DNA of 36,321 nt from Akkermansia sp. (lineage in GTDB: Bacteria; Verrucomicrobiota; Verrucomicrobiia; Verrucomicrobiales; Akkermansiaceae), in NCBI GenBank assembly GCA_017399165.1, contig JAFQEF010000032.1, forward strand, positions 1 to 36,321, written 5' to 3'. The notes beneath the pieces were generated by a model that saw only the letters and a list, made by a program, of their open reading frames with translations, made no database searches and was not told where the DNA came from. This document shows, one piece after another, positions 6,141-13,495 of the stretch. The translations under genes were made by a program, and so were the position numbers. Numbering within the stretch: position 1 is the first letter of the stretch; each line of letters begins with the position of its first letter.

Positions 6141-9095
6141 ATGAAATTACATTTACCAACGAAATTACTCAGCGCCGTCATGGCGCTCTATGTTTCTCAA
6201 GCTGCTCTCTCTACCGCTTGGGCAGAAGGGGATAACACTTATACTATCACAGGCAATGTGACGTATGGCTATGAGGGCGTAAGCTGGACCGGAACAAGGC
6301 CGGAATGGAAATATGTTGATGGCGAATACGTTCTAAATGGCGGGATTAATTCAACCTTTACCTCTAAGGACGAAAAAGAACACAGCGTTACCTTTAATGG
6401 AAAAGGGGGCGCAATCACGGAGACCGCTATTGTTGGTCCAACAGTCACCATCGAAAATTTAAAGGAAATTAATTTCACTCAGTTCGAAACGGGCTCCCAT
6501 GCTATTTTTTCTGAAGATTTGACAATCCAAAATAACGGCAAGTTTTCCGTTAGCGATAACGTAAACACCAAAAGAGTCGGCTACTACTCCTATTGTTATA
6601 TTGGTGGCGAACATATCCTTATTGATAACAACGATGAAGTTTCGCTGGTAAACAACAAAGTGTTTTCCGGCAAGTTTGATGAAGCAGGAAACGCTATAAG
6701 CGGTGGGGATTATATTGATGGAGGCGTCATCAAAAATGATTCTGGCGATAACCATCTGTTAACCACCATAAGTAATAATGAACTGATTAATATCAGCGAT
6801 AACAGCATCATTTCTGCCGGTAACACCGTCAGTGGTGGCGCTATATATTCCGAAGGACCGATACTATTAGAGAATAATGGCGATATTTCCTTTATTGGTA
6901 ATACAGCAGCAAGCCTCCCTGTTGATAAAACTGAATCTGGCTACGGTTATCATGGTGACGCCTCTGGTGGTGCCATTGAGGCTAGTTGTTACTACCATTA
7001 TCACACCCCTGATGAATACATTAATAGCGTGACCGGGCTCTCTATATCTGATAACGGAACTGTAAAATTCCAAAATAACTCTGCTATAGCTATTGACCTC
7101 GCATACGGTGGTGCTATTTGCAACTCGAGTGGTACTAAAGTCTTATTAAACAATAATGCCGGTTTGGAATTCACGGGGAATACAGTCGTATCTTATGAGG
7201 ACGGTGATGCATCGGGTGGAGCTATCTTTTCCGAAGGCAAAGTAGAAATCTGCGGCAATGGGGATGTTTTGTTTGATCAAAACACCATTTCAACCGTGGG
7301 TGGTCCGGCCATGGGCTCCGCTATTGCTATTATGGCGGGAAATGTCGGTTTGACGATGGATGGCAACAAAGGCACCATTACGATATCCCGCAATGGCACA
7401 ACGGCCTATGAGTCATACTATGCCCTATACCGTGATGAAAACAACAAAAGATCCATCCGTCAATTTAACGGAGGATTCGTAGCTACCGGTGCCCTGTTTT
7501 CCTTATCTACGGTCTCTATCTCCGACAATGAAGGAGCAATCACTTTCTCCGATAATTATATCCAAACCTTCATCGGCACGGAAGAGCAGTGGTATGATTT
7601 TGAGGGAGATGACGATAGGCTGGCAAATGGAGAATCCGAACCCATAAGTATATTCGGCGGTGCCGCCATCGTCAGCGTAGTGGGCGAGGCTAATATCAAT
7701 AACAACAAGAGCAATGTTGTATTCTCCGGTAATACCGTTAACACAAAAAACAGAATGGTATTGGGTGGTGCTCTTGTTAACATCGTAGGGGGCATCTCCA
7801 TCTCCGACAACGGGGGGACGGTTGAATTTATCAACAACTCAGCCACGACTGAGGGGAATCTCGCCCGCGGTGGTGCAGTTGCAACCGGTGCCGATATGGC
7901 AGTTCAAATTGACTCCGGTCTCGAAGGCGCAGAAGCCTCTGTTAAGCTTGAGGGAAATGGTGGTGTATCCTTCTCCGGCAACAAGGTTTCAGCAGAGAAC
8001 GGCGAGGCCAAGGGCGGTGCCATCTATTCCTCTCACGATGTGATTATTTCCGGCAACAAGGGGGATGTATCATTCAGCGGTAACGGCGCCATTGGTGCCA
8101 CGGCTCAAGGCGGTGCCATCTATGCCGCAAGGGATCTTTCCATCGTCAACAACAGCGGAGATGTCACCTTCCGCGGGAACTATGTCAAGAATGGTGATTC
8201 TTACCAACTGAACAGCATTCATATAAACTCCGGCAAAGTAGAATTGGCGGCAGCAGATGGCACATCCATGACCTTCCATGATTCCATCTATGTGGGCGAG
8301 GGTGAGGCCGCCATTGCTCTCAACAGCTTCAGCGATGCGGAGGGTAATGCCCAAACCTCCACGGGTGATATCATCTTCAGCGGTGCTACAACCGAAGCAG
8401 ATTTGAAGGCAGCCAAGGGTACAGACGTTACAGCGGAGGAAATCGCGGCCTCTCGCACCAGCGAGATTAAGCGCAACGTTTCCGTTGACGGCGGTAGCTT
8501 GCAGGTAAAAGATGCAGCCGTATTGAAGATTAATGCGCTGAGCGTAGCCCAAGGTGCAGGGCTGCATGTTGGTGCCGGCAGCAGCCTTGAAGCCGCCGAC
8601 GGCATCAAACTCGCAACGGGAGCCGCCCTCAACTTAACGGGAGTTAAGGCTGCCACAAGCTTCAATATGGTAGAAGCCGCAGCCCCGCTTGCCAACGTGG
8701 AAACAACCGTAGCCACGATTAACGGTGATGTGCTGTTGAATGATGGTGTCACCATCACCATAGATGGCGCATACGCAGATTTGCAGGGGCATAACCTGAC
8801 GCTGACCAACACGGCAGATGCGGTTTACACCTTTAATCTGAACGAAAGCTTAGCACACATCGAGGGTGACAAAGCATACTTTGTTCTCTTCACCAATGCT
8901 AAGCTCACCTTAGAAGGTGCCTTGAGCGACATCGACTTCACACACAACCTCAGCTACAGCGACGTGGCTATGGGCTATGATGAGGGAACGGGTACACTCT
9001 TTGTATCTGCCCCCGTCTCCATCCCCGAACCGGCAACGGCCACCCTCAGCCTACTGGCCTTGGCCGCCCTGGCCGCCCGCCGCCGCAGAAAATAA
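6141..9095 (+). CDS. large secreted beta-helix protein with PEP-CTERM-type sorting tail
   Basis: A 984-residue surface or secreted protein. It starts with a basic-hydrophobic signal peptide cleaved near A-W-A (about residue 28). The middle (about 130-690) repeats a loose unit of the type G-G-A-I-x-S, then I-x-x-N-x-G-x-V-x-F-x-x-N about a dozen times, the pattern of right-handed beta-helix passengers. The rest is Ala/Thr-rich beta structure. There is no autotransporter barrel. Instead the C-terminus is I-P-E-P-A, a hydrophobic Leu/Ala helix and R-R-R-R-K, the PEP-CTERM type of sorting signal handled by exosortase/archaeosortase-like systems. No exosortase gene is in the window. It is a single-gene unit with its own strong promoter and a downstream hairpin. 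Likely roles are adhesion or surface coating (inference). Confidence 0.85.
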   Translation: MKLHLPTKLLSAVMALYVSQAALSTAWAEGDNTYTITGNVTYGYEGVSWTGTRPEWKYVDGEYVLNGGINSTFTSKDEKEHSVTFNGKGGAITETAIVGPTVTIENLKEINFTQFETGSHAIFSEDLTIQNNGKFSVSDNVNTKRVGYYSYCYIGGEHILIDNNDEVSLVNNKVFSGKFDEAGNAISGGDYIDGGVIKNDSGDNHLLTTISNNELINISDNSIISAGNTVSGGAIYSEGPILLENNGDISFIGNTAASLPVDKTESGYGYHGDASGGAIEASCYYHYHTPDEYINSVTGLSISDNGTVKFQNNSAIAIDLAYGGAICNSSGTKVLLNNNAGLEFTGNTVVSYEDGDASGGAIFSEGKVEICGNGDVLFDQNTISTVGGPAMGSAIAIMAGNVGLTMDGNKGTITISRNGTTAYESYYALYRDENNKRSIRQFNGGFVATGALFSLSTVSISDNEGAITFSDNYIQTFIGTEEQWYDFEGDDDRLANGESEPISIFGGAAIVSVVGEANINNNKSNVVFSGNTVNTKNRMVLGGALVNIVGGISISDNGGTVEFINNSATTEGNLARGGAVATGADMAVQIDSGLEGAEASVKLEGNGGVSFSGNKVSAENGEAKGGAIYSSHDVIISGNKGDVSFSGNGAIGATAQGGAIYAARDLSIVNNSGDVTFRGNYVKNGDSYQLNSIHINSGKVELAAADGTSMTFHDSIYVGEGEAAIALNSFSDAEGNAQTSTGDIIFSGATTEADLKAAKGTDVTAEEIAASRTSEIKRNVSVDGGSLQVKDAAVLKINALSVAQGAGLHVGAGSSLEAADGIKLATGAALNLTGVKAATSFNMVEAAAPLANVETTVATINGDVLLNDGVTITIDGAYADLQGHNLTLTNTADAVYTFNLNESLAHIEGDKAYFVLFTNAKLTLEGALSDIDFTHNLSYSDVAMGYDEGTGTLFVSAPVSIPEPATATLSLLALAALAARRRRK

Positions 9096-9141
9096 CACCG
9101 GGGATATTTCTCCCCACGCCTCTCCACCCAAAAACCGAATA

Positions 9142-9166
9142 GGCTCCCGCTGTAATGGCGGGAGCC
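9142..9166 (+). terminator. hairpin downstream of the PEP-CTERM gene
   Basis: Perfect 9-bp stem GGCTCCCGC/GCGGGAGCC (9142-9150 with 9158-9166) with a 7-base loop. The following bases are not T-rich, so it may act as a weak or factor-assisted terminator or as a 3'-end stabiliser. Confidence 0.5.
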
Positions 9167-9185
9167 TGTCAACCATAAAATAACA

Positions 9186-9214
9186 TTGACACAGCAGGGC
9201 TAAAAGAGTATCCT
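9186..9214 (+). promoter_or_regulatory. promoter upstream of the sialyltransferase-like fusion gene
   Basis: TTGACA (9186-9191), 17 bases, TATCCT (9209-9214). The next ATG (9221) is only 6 bases from the -10 hexamer and opens a 31-codon frame; the fusion gene starts about 145 bases downstream. Confidence 0.65.
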
Positions 9215-9220
9215 GCAACC

Positions 9221-9316
9221 ATGCGGGCAGAGTTGTATCGAATCGTGGTGTATCAGCAGTACCATGCGCACACACGAGTTCATTCTACCACCATCTGCCC
9301 ATCCGCACGGAATTAG
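9221..9316 (+). CDS. possible leaderless short ORF (31 codons) ahead of the fusion gene
   Basis: The ATG at 9221 sits exactly where a transcript from the promoter at 9186-9214 should begin, as for several other genes here. The frame reads 31 codons to TAG (9314-9316) and ends 49 bases before the preferred start of the next gene. The peptide has no recognisable motif. It may be a leader peptide, a decayed N-terminus or chance. Confidence 0.25.
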   Translation: MRAELYRIVVYQQYHAHTRVHSTTICPSARN

Positions 9317-9365
9317 CATTCCTCCTCCTCATCACAACGCAACATCAGCCCGGCACTTCATCAAC

Positions 9366-10499
9366 ATGATTCATGTACTGATTACCGTCAAAGAAAGCAG
9401 TCGATTTCCCGGAAAAAACAAAGCCCTTGCCCCCTTCACCATCACCTGGTTGCTCACGGAGATAGCCTACCTCCCGGAAACCGTGAAGGTTTACACCGTG
9501 GGGAAGCGCTCAGAGCTTCCGCTGCGCCTACCGGTTGAATGGCAGCACATCCCCACAGCATGCATCAGCCATGCGGAAGATGTTAAAACGGCCGACGCAG
9601 CGATACAAGCCACCGAGGACGATGTCATCATCTTGGCGCAATTAACGCAACCGTTGCGAGAACATGGCCTGCTGGAACAAGTCATAAGCTGTATACGCTC
9701 CGGCAACACCAGTTGCGTCACGGCAACCGAGCTGCCATCCGGCGATTGGAGAAAAGTGGATAACAACGGCAGTTGGGGAAAAGGCCCCAAAGAAAAAAGC
9801 ATATACACGGACGGCAAACTGTATGCATGGCGCCCCGGGCATTCGGAGGAGATATTTAATCCGCAAGCCCGCCACAGGGTGGTACTGTCTCAACAAAACT
9901 GGGGAATGGTGGATGTTGATGAGAGAGGGGACATTCCCCCCGGTCTCGCCTCCATGGCAGCCGAGCTGTTATTAAAACCAATGAACCAGCCGCCGCTGGC
10001 GCTCAATAACAGCAAAGTATTACTCATTGGCTCGGGGGCGGATTTAGTCGGCCGCAAACTGGGCAAACGCATAGATGCCGGAGAATGGGATGTCGTTGTA
10101 CGCTGCAACCACTACTACGGAGCCGCAGAAGACGTGGGAACACGTACAGACTTGGCCGTGGTGCGCGAAAATAAGTTTGAGAAAACCTTTATCGATGAAG
10201 CCCCGGTGTGCCCCGTGCGCGTGCTGTGTACCAACCAAGGCGTCAATTTCCCGAAAGAACTGCTGATGAGAGCCGCGCAAGAAGTAGGGCATCGCGAGGC
10301 CTCCATCGGCATTATTGCGGCGCTCTGGTTACTGAAATGCGGGGCTAAACTCTCCGTGATGGGCATCGGACATTTCCCGGATGGACACTGGATTAAACAG
10401 AAAACATACCCCGACGGCACTGTAGATAACGCCGGATTCTGTGATTGGGCAAAAGAAAACGCATGGTGGCAGCGTCAAAAAAATGTAGAGCTGTTATAA
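9366..10499 (+). CDS. fusion: CMP-sialate-synthetase-like domain + sialyltransferase-like domain
   Basis: About 377 residues from the ATG at 9366, where the first domain's beta strand begins. An in-frame ATG at 9264 would add 34 Pro/His-rich residues that look non-domain. Residues 1-205 resemble NeuA-type cytidylyltransferases: S-S-R-F-P-G-K-N (11-18), I-I-L-A-Q-L-T-Q-P-L-R, D-G-K-L-Y-A and M-V-D-V-D-E-R-G-D. Residues 216-265 match sialylmotif L of family GT29 (G-S-G-A-D-L, then D-V-V-V-R-C-N, then D-V-G-T-R-T-D). Residues 311-335 match motif S (E-A-S-I-G, then V-M-G-I-G-H). The R-C-N-x-Y-Y part also recalls bacterial GT42 enzymes. The expected product would activate sialic acid with CTP and transfer it to a glycan. 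At the motif VS position (H-x4-E) there is C359-x4-E364, so transfer activity is uncertain. No neuB/neuC genes are nearby; free sialic acid could come from host mucin. Confidence 0.65.
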   Translation: MIHVLITVKESSRFPGKNKALAPFTITWLLTEIAYLPETVKVYTVGKRSELPLRLPVEWQHIPTACISHAEDVKTADAAIQATEDDVIILAQLTQPLREHGLLEQVISCIRSGNTSCVTATELPSGDWRKVDNNGSWGKGPKEKSIYTDGKLYAWRPGHSEEIFNPQARHRVVLSQQNWGMVDVDERGDIPPGLASMAAELLLKPMNQPPLALNNSKVLLIGSGADLVGRKLGKRIDAGEWDVVVRCNHYYGAAEDVGTRTDLAVVRENKFEKTFIDEAPVCPVRVLCTNQGVNFPKELLMRAAQEVGHREASIGIIAALWLLKCGAKLSVMGIGHFPDGHWIKQKTYPDGTVDNAGFCDWAKENAWWQRQKNVELL

Positions 10500-10589
10500 T
10501 GCATTTGCCCTAAAGCGTTTTTCCGGTGAGGCAGGGCTTGAGAATGCGGAATCGTTTGGATGAACGTCGCCTCCCCCTTCTCACCACAA

Positions 10590-10790
10590 GCTCGCGCCAG
10601 CGAGCGGAACTCAAGAGCCCCGCACCTGCGGGGCGAAAGACCAATAGCCACGGGTGCAGCCACGCATTCTGTCGGCCTCCTTGCTGCGCTGCGTCGGGCT
10701 CCGATTTCTTTTTGTCCGATACCCAGAGCGGCGTCGCTAACGCTCCTTGCTCTGGGCTATTAATCTACCGCCCCGCCACACGGCGGGGCT
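10590..10790. repeat. second GC-rich hairpin array (intergenic)
   Basis: The 355 bases between the two convergent genes hold no plausible gene. They carry several hairpins: 10590-10595/10600-10605 (loop GCCA), 10617-10623/10628-10634 (loop ACCT), 10722-10729/10749-10756 (8-bp CCCAGAGC stem) and 10770-10777/10782-10789 (loop ACAC). Inverted, part of it aligns by eye with the array at 1-190: a TTTCGCCCC hairpin followed by CTCGCT-type sequence. The TCGCTAACGCTC string occurs in both. A dispersed REP-like family is the simplest reading. The first 90 bases (10500-10589) show nothing I can name. Confidence 0.65.
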
Positions 10791-10794
10791 TGGG

Positions 10795-10832
10795 AAAAAA
10801 GCCCCGTCGGGCGTGTGAGGCTCGGCGGGGCT
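10795..10832 (-). terminator. intrinsic terminator of the sialate O-acetylesterase gene
   Basis: On the minus strand, a stem of about 12 bp (10801-10812 pairing with 10820-10831, two G-T pairs) is followed by a run of six T (10795-10800 complement). It is 23 bases past the stop codon. Confidence 0.8.
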
Positions 10833-10854
10833 GTTGATTTGTGAAGAGCTTGCT

Positions 10855-12342
10855 TTATTTAGCTTGAGGTGCGTAGGGGACGGCGGGCAGGCCTGCCGCA
10901 TTCACCAAGTTGGGGGTCATGAAGGTGTACCAGCCGTAGCGGGCGTGCGTGGGCTTTTCAACCTTGTCGGAGCTCAATACCACGGTTTCACCCTCAATGG
11001 AGGCGGTGGCGGGGTGGTAGTCTTTACCGTTGGCGGATATTTCAAAGCCTTGCGGGGCTTGACCGTTGGTAGTTTTGAGTCCGTTTGCGAACTTGTAGCT
11101 CAGCACCAGAGTATTACCCTTAGGCTGTGCAGCGTCTACCACCGGGCCGGAGTAGGGCACATCCTTGCCGTACACGGTAACGGCAGCAAGTGCAGCCAAG
11201 CGGGAGCCTACCTCCAGCTTACGGGGCGGGTGTACATCGCTGTTGGTGGAGCCTAAGTCGATGGTGGTAAGACTGCTTACGGCGGGCAGGTTGGTAGCCA
11301 CGGTGCGTTGCACACGGCGGAACTCCGGCCAGTAGGCGCGCAGTTTGCTCTTATCATTGATTCTGGGCAGCTCCACCATCAGGAAGGGCATATCCTTGTG
11401 GTTGAACTCTTTGCGCCAGCCTTTAATCATGTCGGTGAGCAGCTGCGCGTTCTGTTCTTCATCCTGAATCTCGGCATCGCTTTCACCCTGGTACCAGATA
11501 ACGCCGGCTACGGGGAAATCCAGCCACGGCTCTATGCCGGTTTCAAACAAATAACCGGGCTTGTACGGGTGGGGGGCGTTGAGGTCTTTACCAATGTTTT
11601 GGCGGGCGCGACCACGTACCCAGTCGGACATGTATTTGCTGTCCAGCCATCGCTTGGTTGTACATTCCTTGTATTTTTTATTGAGAACGGAGTTCGGCAT
11701 CCATGCCATCATCTCAGAGCCACCCAAAGATGCGTGTACCACTGCTACGGGCACGTTGCCTAAATGTTTTTGCAGTTCACGGCCAAAGTAGTATCCCACA
11801 GCACTCATGCGCTGGCGAGTTTGCGGGGTATTGCAGCTCCAGCTGCCTTGGTACATCTCTTTATCTTTAAGTATTTTCTGTAACTTAGCATCATAAGCGC
11901 GCGGGGCGGTGTGCACCTGTGGCTCTGAGTGGTAGAAACGGAAGAGCGGGGTCTCTGCCTCTTGCAGTGAGTTGCGGTCGCCCGTTTGGTTGAGTCTCCA
12001 CAGCATGTTCGATTGCCCGGAGGCTACCCATACCTCACCCACCATCACATCTTGGAGCACAAGTTCATCTTTCCCTTGTTTGATGGTAAGAGCCTGCCCC
12101 TCGGCATTTATGGTCATGGGCGCAAGCACGGCTTTCCACTTGCCGTTTTTCACTTTAGCCTCTACGCTTTGTCCGTTAAACTCTACGGTAACTTTGCCCT
12201 TGCCATCGCAGGTGCCGTAAATGGGTACCTGCTTGCCTTGCTGCAGTACCATGTGGTCTGCATATATTTTTGCAACGTTAATTTCTGCTTGTACCAATGA
12301 GGTAGCTGCCAGAACCGACATGAGGAAAAAACGTGTCTTCAT
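10855..12342 (-). CDS. secreted sialate O-acetylesterase (SGNH-type)
   Basis: A 495-residue protein with a signal peptide (M-K-T-R-F-F to V-Q-A, about 19 residues). It removes O-acetyl groups from sialic acids, which lets sialidases act on mucin glycans, probably in the periplasm or outside the cell. The catalytic Ser is S111 in G-Q-S-N-M. The block V-I-W-Y-Q-G-E-S-D-A is conserved in the family. The catalytic His is H371 in D-V-H-P-P-R-K. Beta-rich N- and C-terminal regions flank the SGNH core. Length is usual for family members. It is a single-gene unit with its own terminator. Its -10 hexamer ends 6 bases before the ATG. It faces the sialyltransferase-like gene. Confidence 0.88.
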   Translation of the reverse strand: MKTRFFLMSVLAATSLVQAEINVAKIYADHMVLQQGKQVPIYGTCDGKGKVTVEFNGQSVEAKVKNGKWKAVLAPMTINAEGQALTIKQGKDELVLQDVMVGEVWVASGQSNMLWRLNQTGDRNSLQEAETPLFRFYHSEPQVHTAPRAYDAKLQKILKDKEMYQGSWSCNTPQTRQRMSAVGYYFGRELQKHLGNVPVAVVHASLGGSEMMAWMPNSVLNKKYKECTTKRWLDSKYMSDWVRGRARQNIGKDLNAPHPYKPGYLFETGIEPWLDFPVAGVIWYQGESDAEIQDEEQNAQLLTDMIKGWRKEFNHKDMPFLMVELPRINDKSKLRAYWPEFRRVQRTVATNLPAVSSLTTIDLGSTNSDVHPPRKLEVGSRLAALAAVTVYGKDVPYSGPVVDAAQPKGNTLVLSYKFANGLKTTNGQAPQGFEISANGKDYHPATASIEGETVVLSSDKVEKPTHARYGWYTFMTPNLVNAAGLPAVPYAPQAK

Positions 12343-12348
12343 GCCTAA

Positions 12349-12354
12349 AGTATA
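12349..12354 (-). promoter_or_regulatory. -10 element of the sialate O-acetylesterase gene
   Basis: TATACT on the minus strand, 6 bases before the ATG at 12342. No convincing -35 hexamer is visible at the normal distance, so an activator may be needed, or the site may be chance. Confidence 0.4.
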
Positions 12355-12537
12355 TAGTAATACTGGGATTTGGCGAGAAAAAAATGATTTTTTATGTAAA
12401 TAATTTCAACAGCGTCTTCGATAAAGGGGGAGAGGTCAGGGCAAACGCATTAGGTAAAGAACCTTGTAAGTCCGGCATTATTGTACAATTTACCATTTAC
12501 ATTGTCATACCCTCTATAGGATGATAATGAAAATTAT

Positions 12538-13377
12538 TCATTCATAGCCTGCTCTCTTCCAATAATTTATCAAAATGTTTGGCATATATAAGTATGGCTC
12601 TCCAACATTTATGTGTGAAGACGATTTTTGATATTTGCAGACATCTTCTATATTGCTTAATTTGTCTTGAATGAGTTTTCTAACGTTGATGTGAAACTTT
12701 GATTCCATTTCATTAAGGCGTAAAGAAGCAACAGAATCACCTTTTAAACTCAAAATATATAGTAATTGCAAAGAATGATTATAGAGCTTATTTAAAAAGA
12801 TTTCTCTAAATAAGTCGATATTGCTATAATTGATAGCTAAACATTGATATTCTATAGTTCTCAATTTATAGACTTGACTTGAACAGAACGCATCTTTTTC
12901 CGGATATGCCATTAATTGCAAGAGCCGAAAGGCATCATTTTGTTTTGAATTGTCGAAACCGGTATAGATTATTATCTTATTATATTGAATGACTTTATTT
13001 TTTAATATGACAAAAAAGTACGTATTCTTTATATGTATGTTTCTCAAGACTTTTATATCAATATTTTGATGCGATAATTTATTCTTCTGACAGAACGTTT
13101 CACACTCTGTATAACCTTTAACTTTAATTTTTTCAATAGCGTCATCCCATGGTATTCCGTCAAACTCATGTATAAAAAGGTCAAATATACTTTCTAATTC
13201 TATAAATTGCTTCCTAATCACATCATAAACACGTTCTATGTTTTCACATTTGCTCTTTTTTATGATGCTGAAATCATCTCCTTGAGCATGAGAGGGGAAG
13301 GCAAATAATAGCCATGATAGCACAAGTATGTTACGAAAAATATTAAAAGAAAAAATGTAGTTTGATGTTTTTTTCAT
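12538..13377 (-). CDS. AT-rich hypothetical secreted protein
   Basis: A 279-residue protein of unrecognised family. It begins with K-K-T-S-N and a hydrophobic stretch ending S-H-A-Q, which looks like a signal peptide cleaved near residue 32. The mature part is Lys/Ile/Asn-rich with five cysteines and mostly helical-looking sequence. Codon use is strongly A/T-biased, unlike the GC-rich neighbours on both sides and like the small secreted genes at 34861-36175. This suggests recent acquisition. It is a single gene with the trpB terminator directly upstream. The 195 bases after its stop (12343-12537) are also AT-rich and show only the promoter of the next gene. Confidence 0.6.
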   Translation of the reverse strand: MKKTSNYIFSFNIFRNILVLSWLLFAFPSHAQGDDFSIIKKSKCENIERVYDVIRKQFIELESIFDLFIHEFDGIPWDDAIEKIKVKGYTECETFCQKNKLSHQNIDIKVLRNIHIKNTYFFVILKNKVIQYNKIIIYTGFDNSKQNDAFRLLQLMAYPEKDAFCSSQVYKLRTIEYQCLAINYSNIDLFREIFLNKLYNHSLQLLYILSLKGDSVASLRLNEMESKFHINVRKLIQDKLSNIEDVCKYQKSSSHINVGEPYLYMPNILINYWKRAGYE

Positions 13378-13443
13378 AGTTACACTCGATAAAATTAAGA
13401 GACTTTTAAACTAGTGTCGGTTTGCAAAGGTATGAGGATTAGT

Positions 13444-13476
13444 AAAAAAAGCCCCGCCATGAACTAATGGCGGGGC
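13444..13476 (-). terminator. intrinsic terminator of trpB
   Basis: Perfect 10-bp stem GCCCCGCCAT/ATGGCGGGGC (13451-13460 with 13467-13476), loop of six. On the minus strand it is followed by seven T (13444-13450). Confidence 0.93.
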
Positions 13477-13495
13477 ATAAAGAGGAGAAAAGTAA

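Noticed and set aside
10834..11763. Plus-strand open frames opposite the sialate O-acetylesterase
   Set aside because: Antisense to a gene with signal peptide, G-Q-S-N-M and catalytic His; translations are low-complexity with no recognisable fold.
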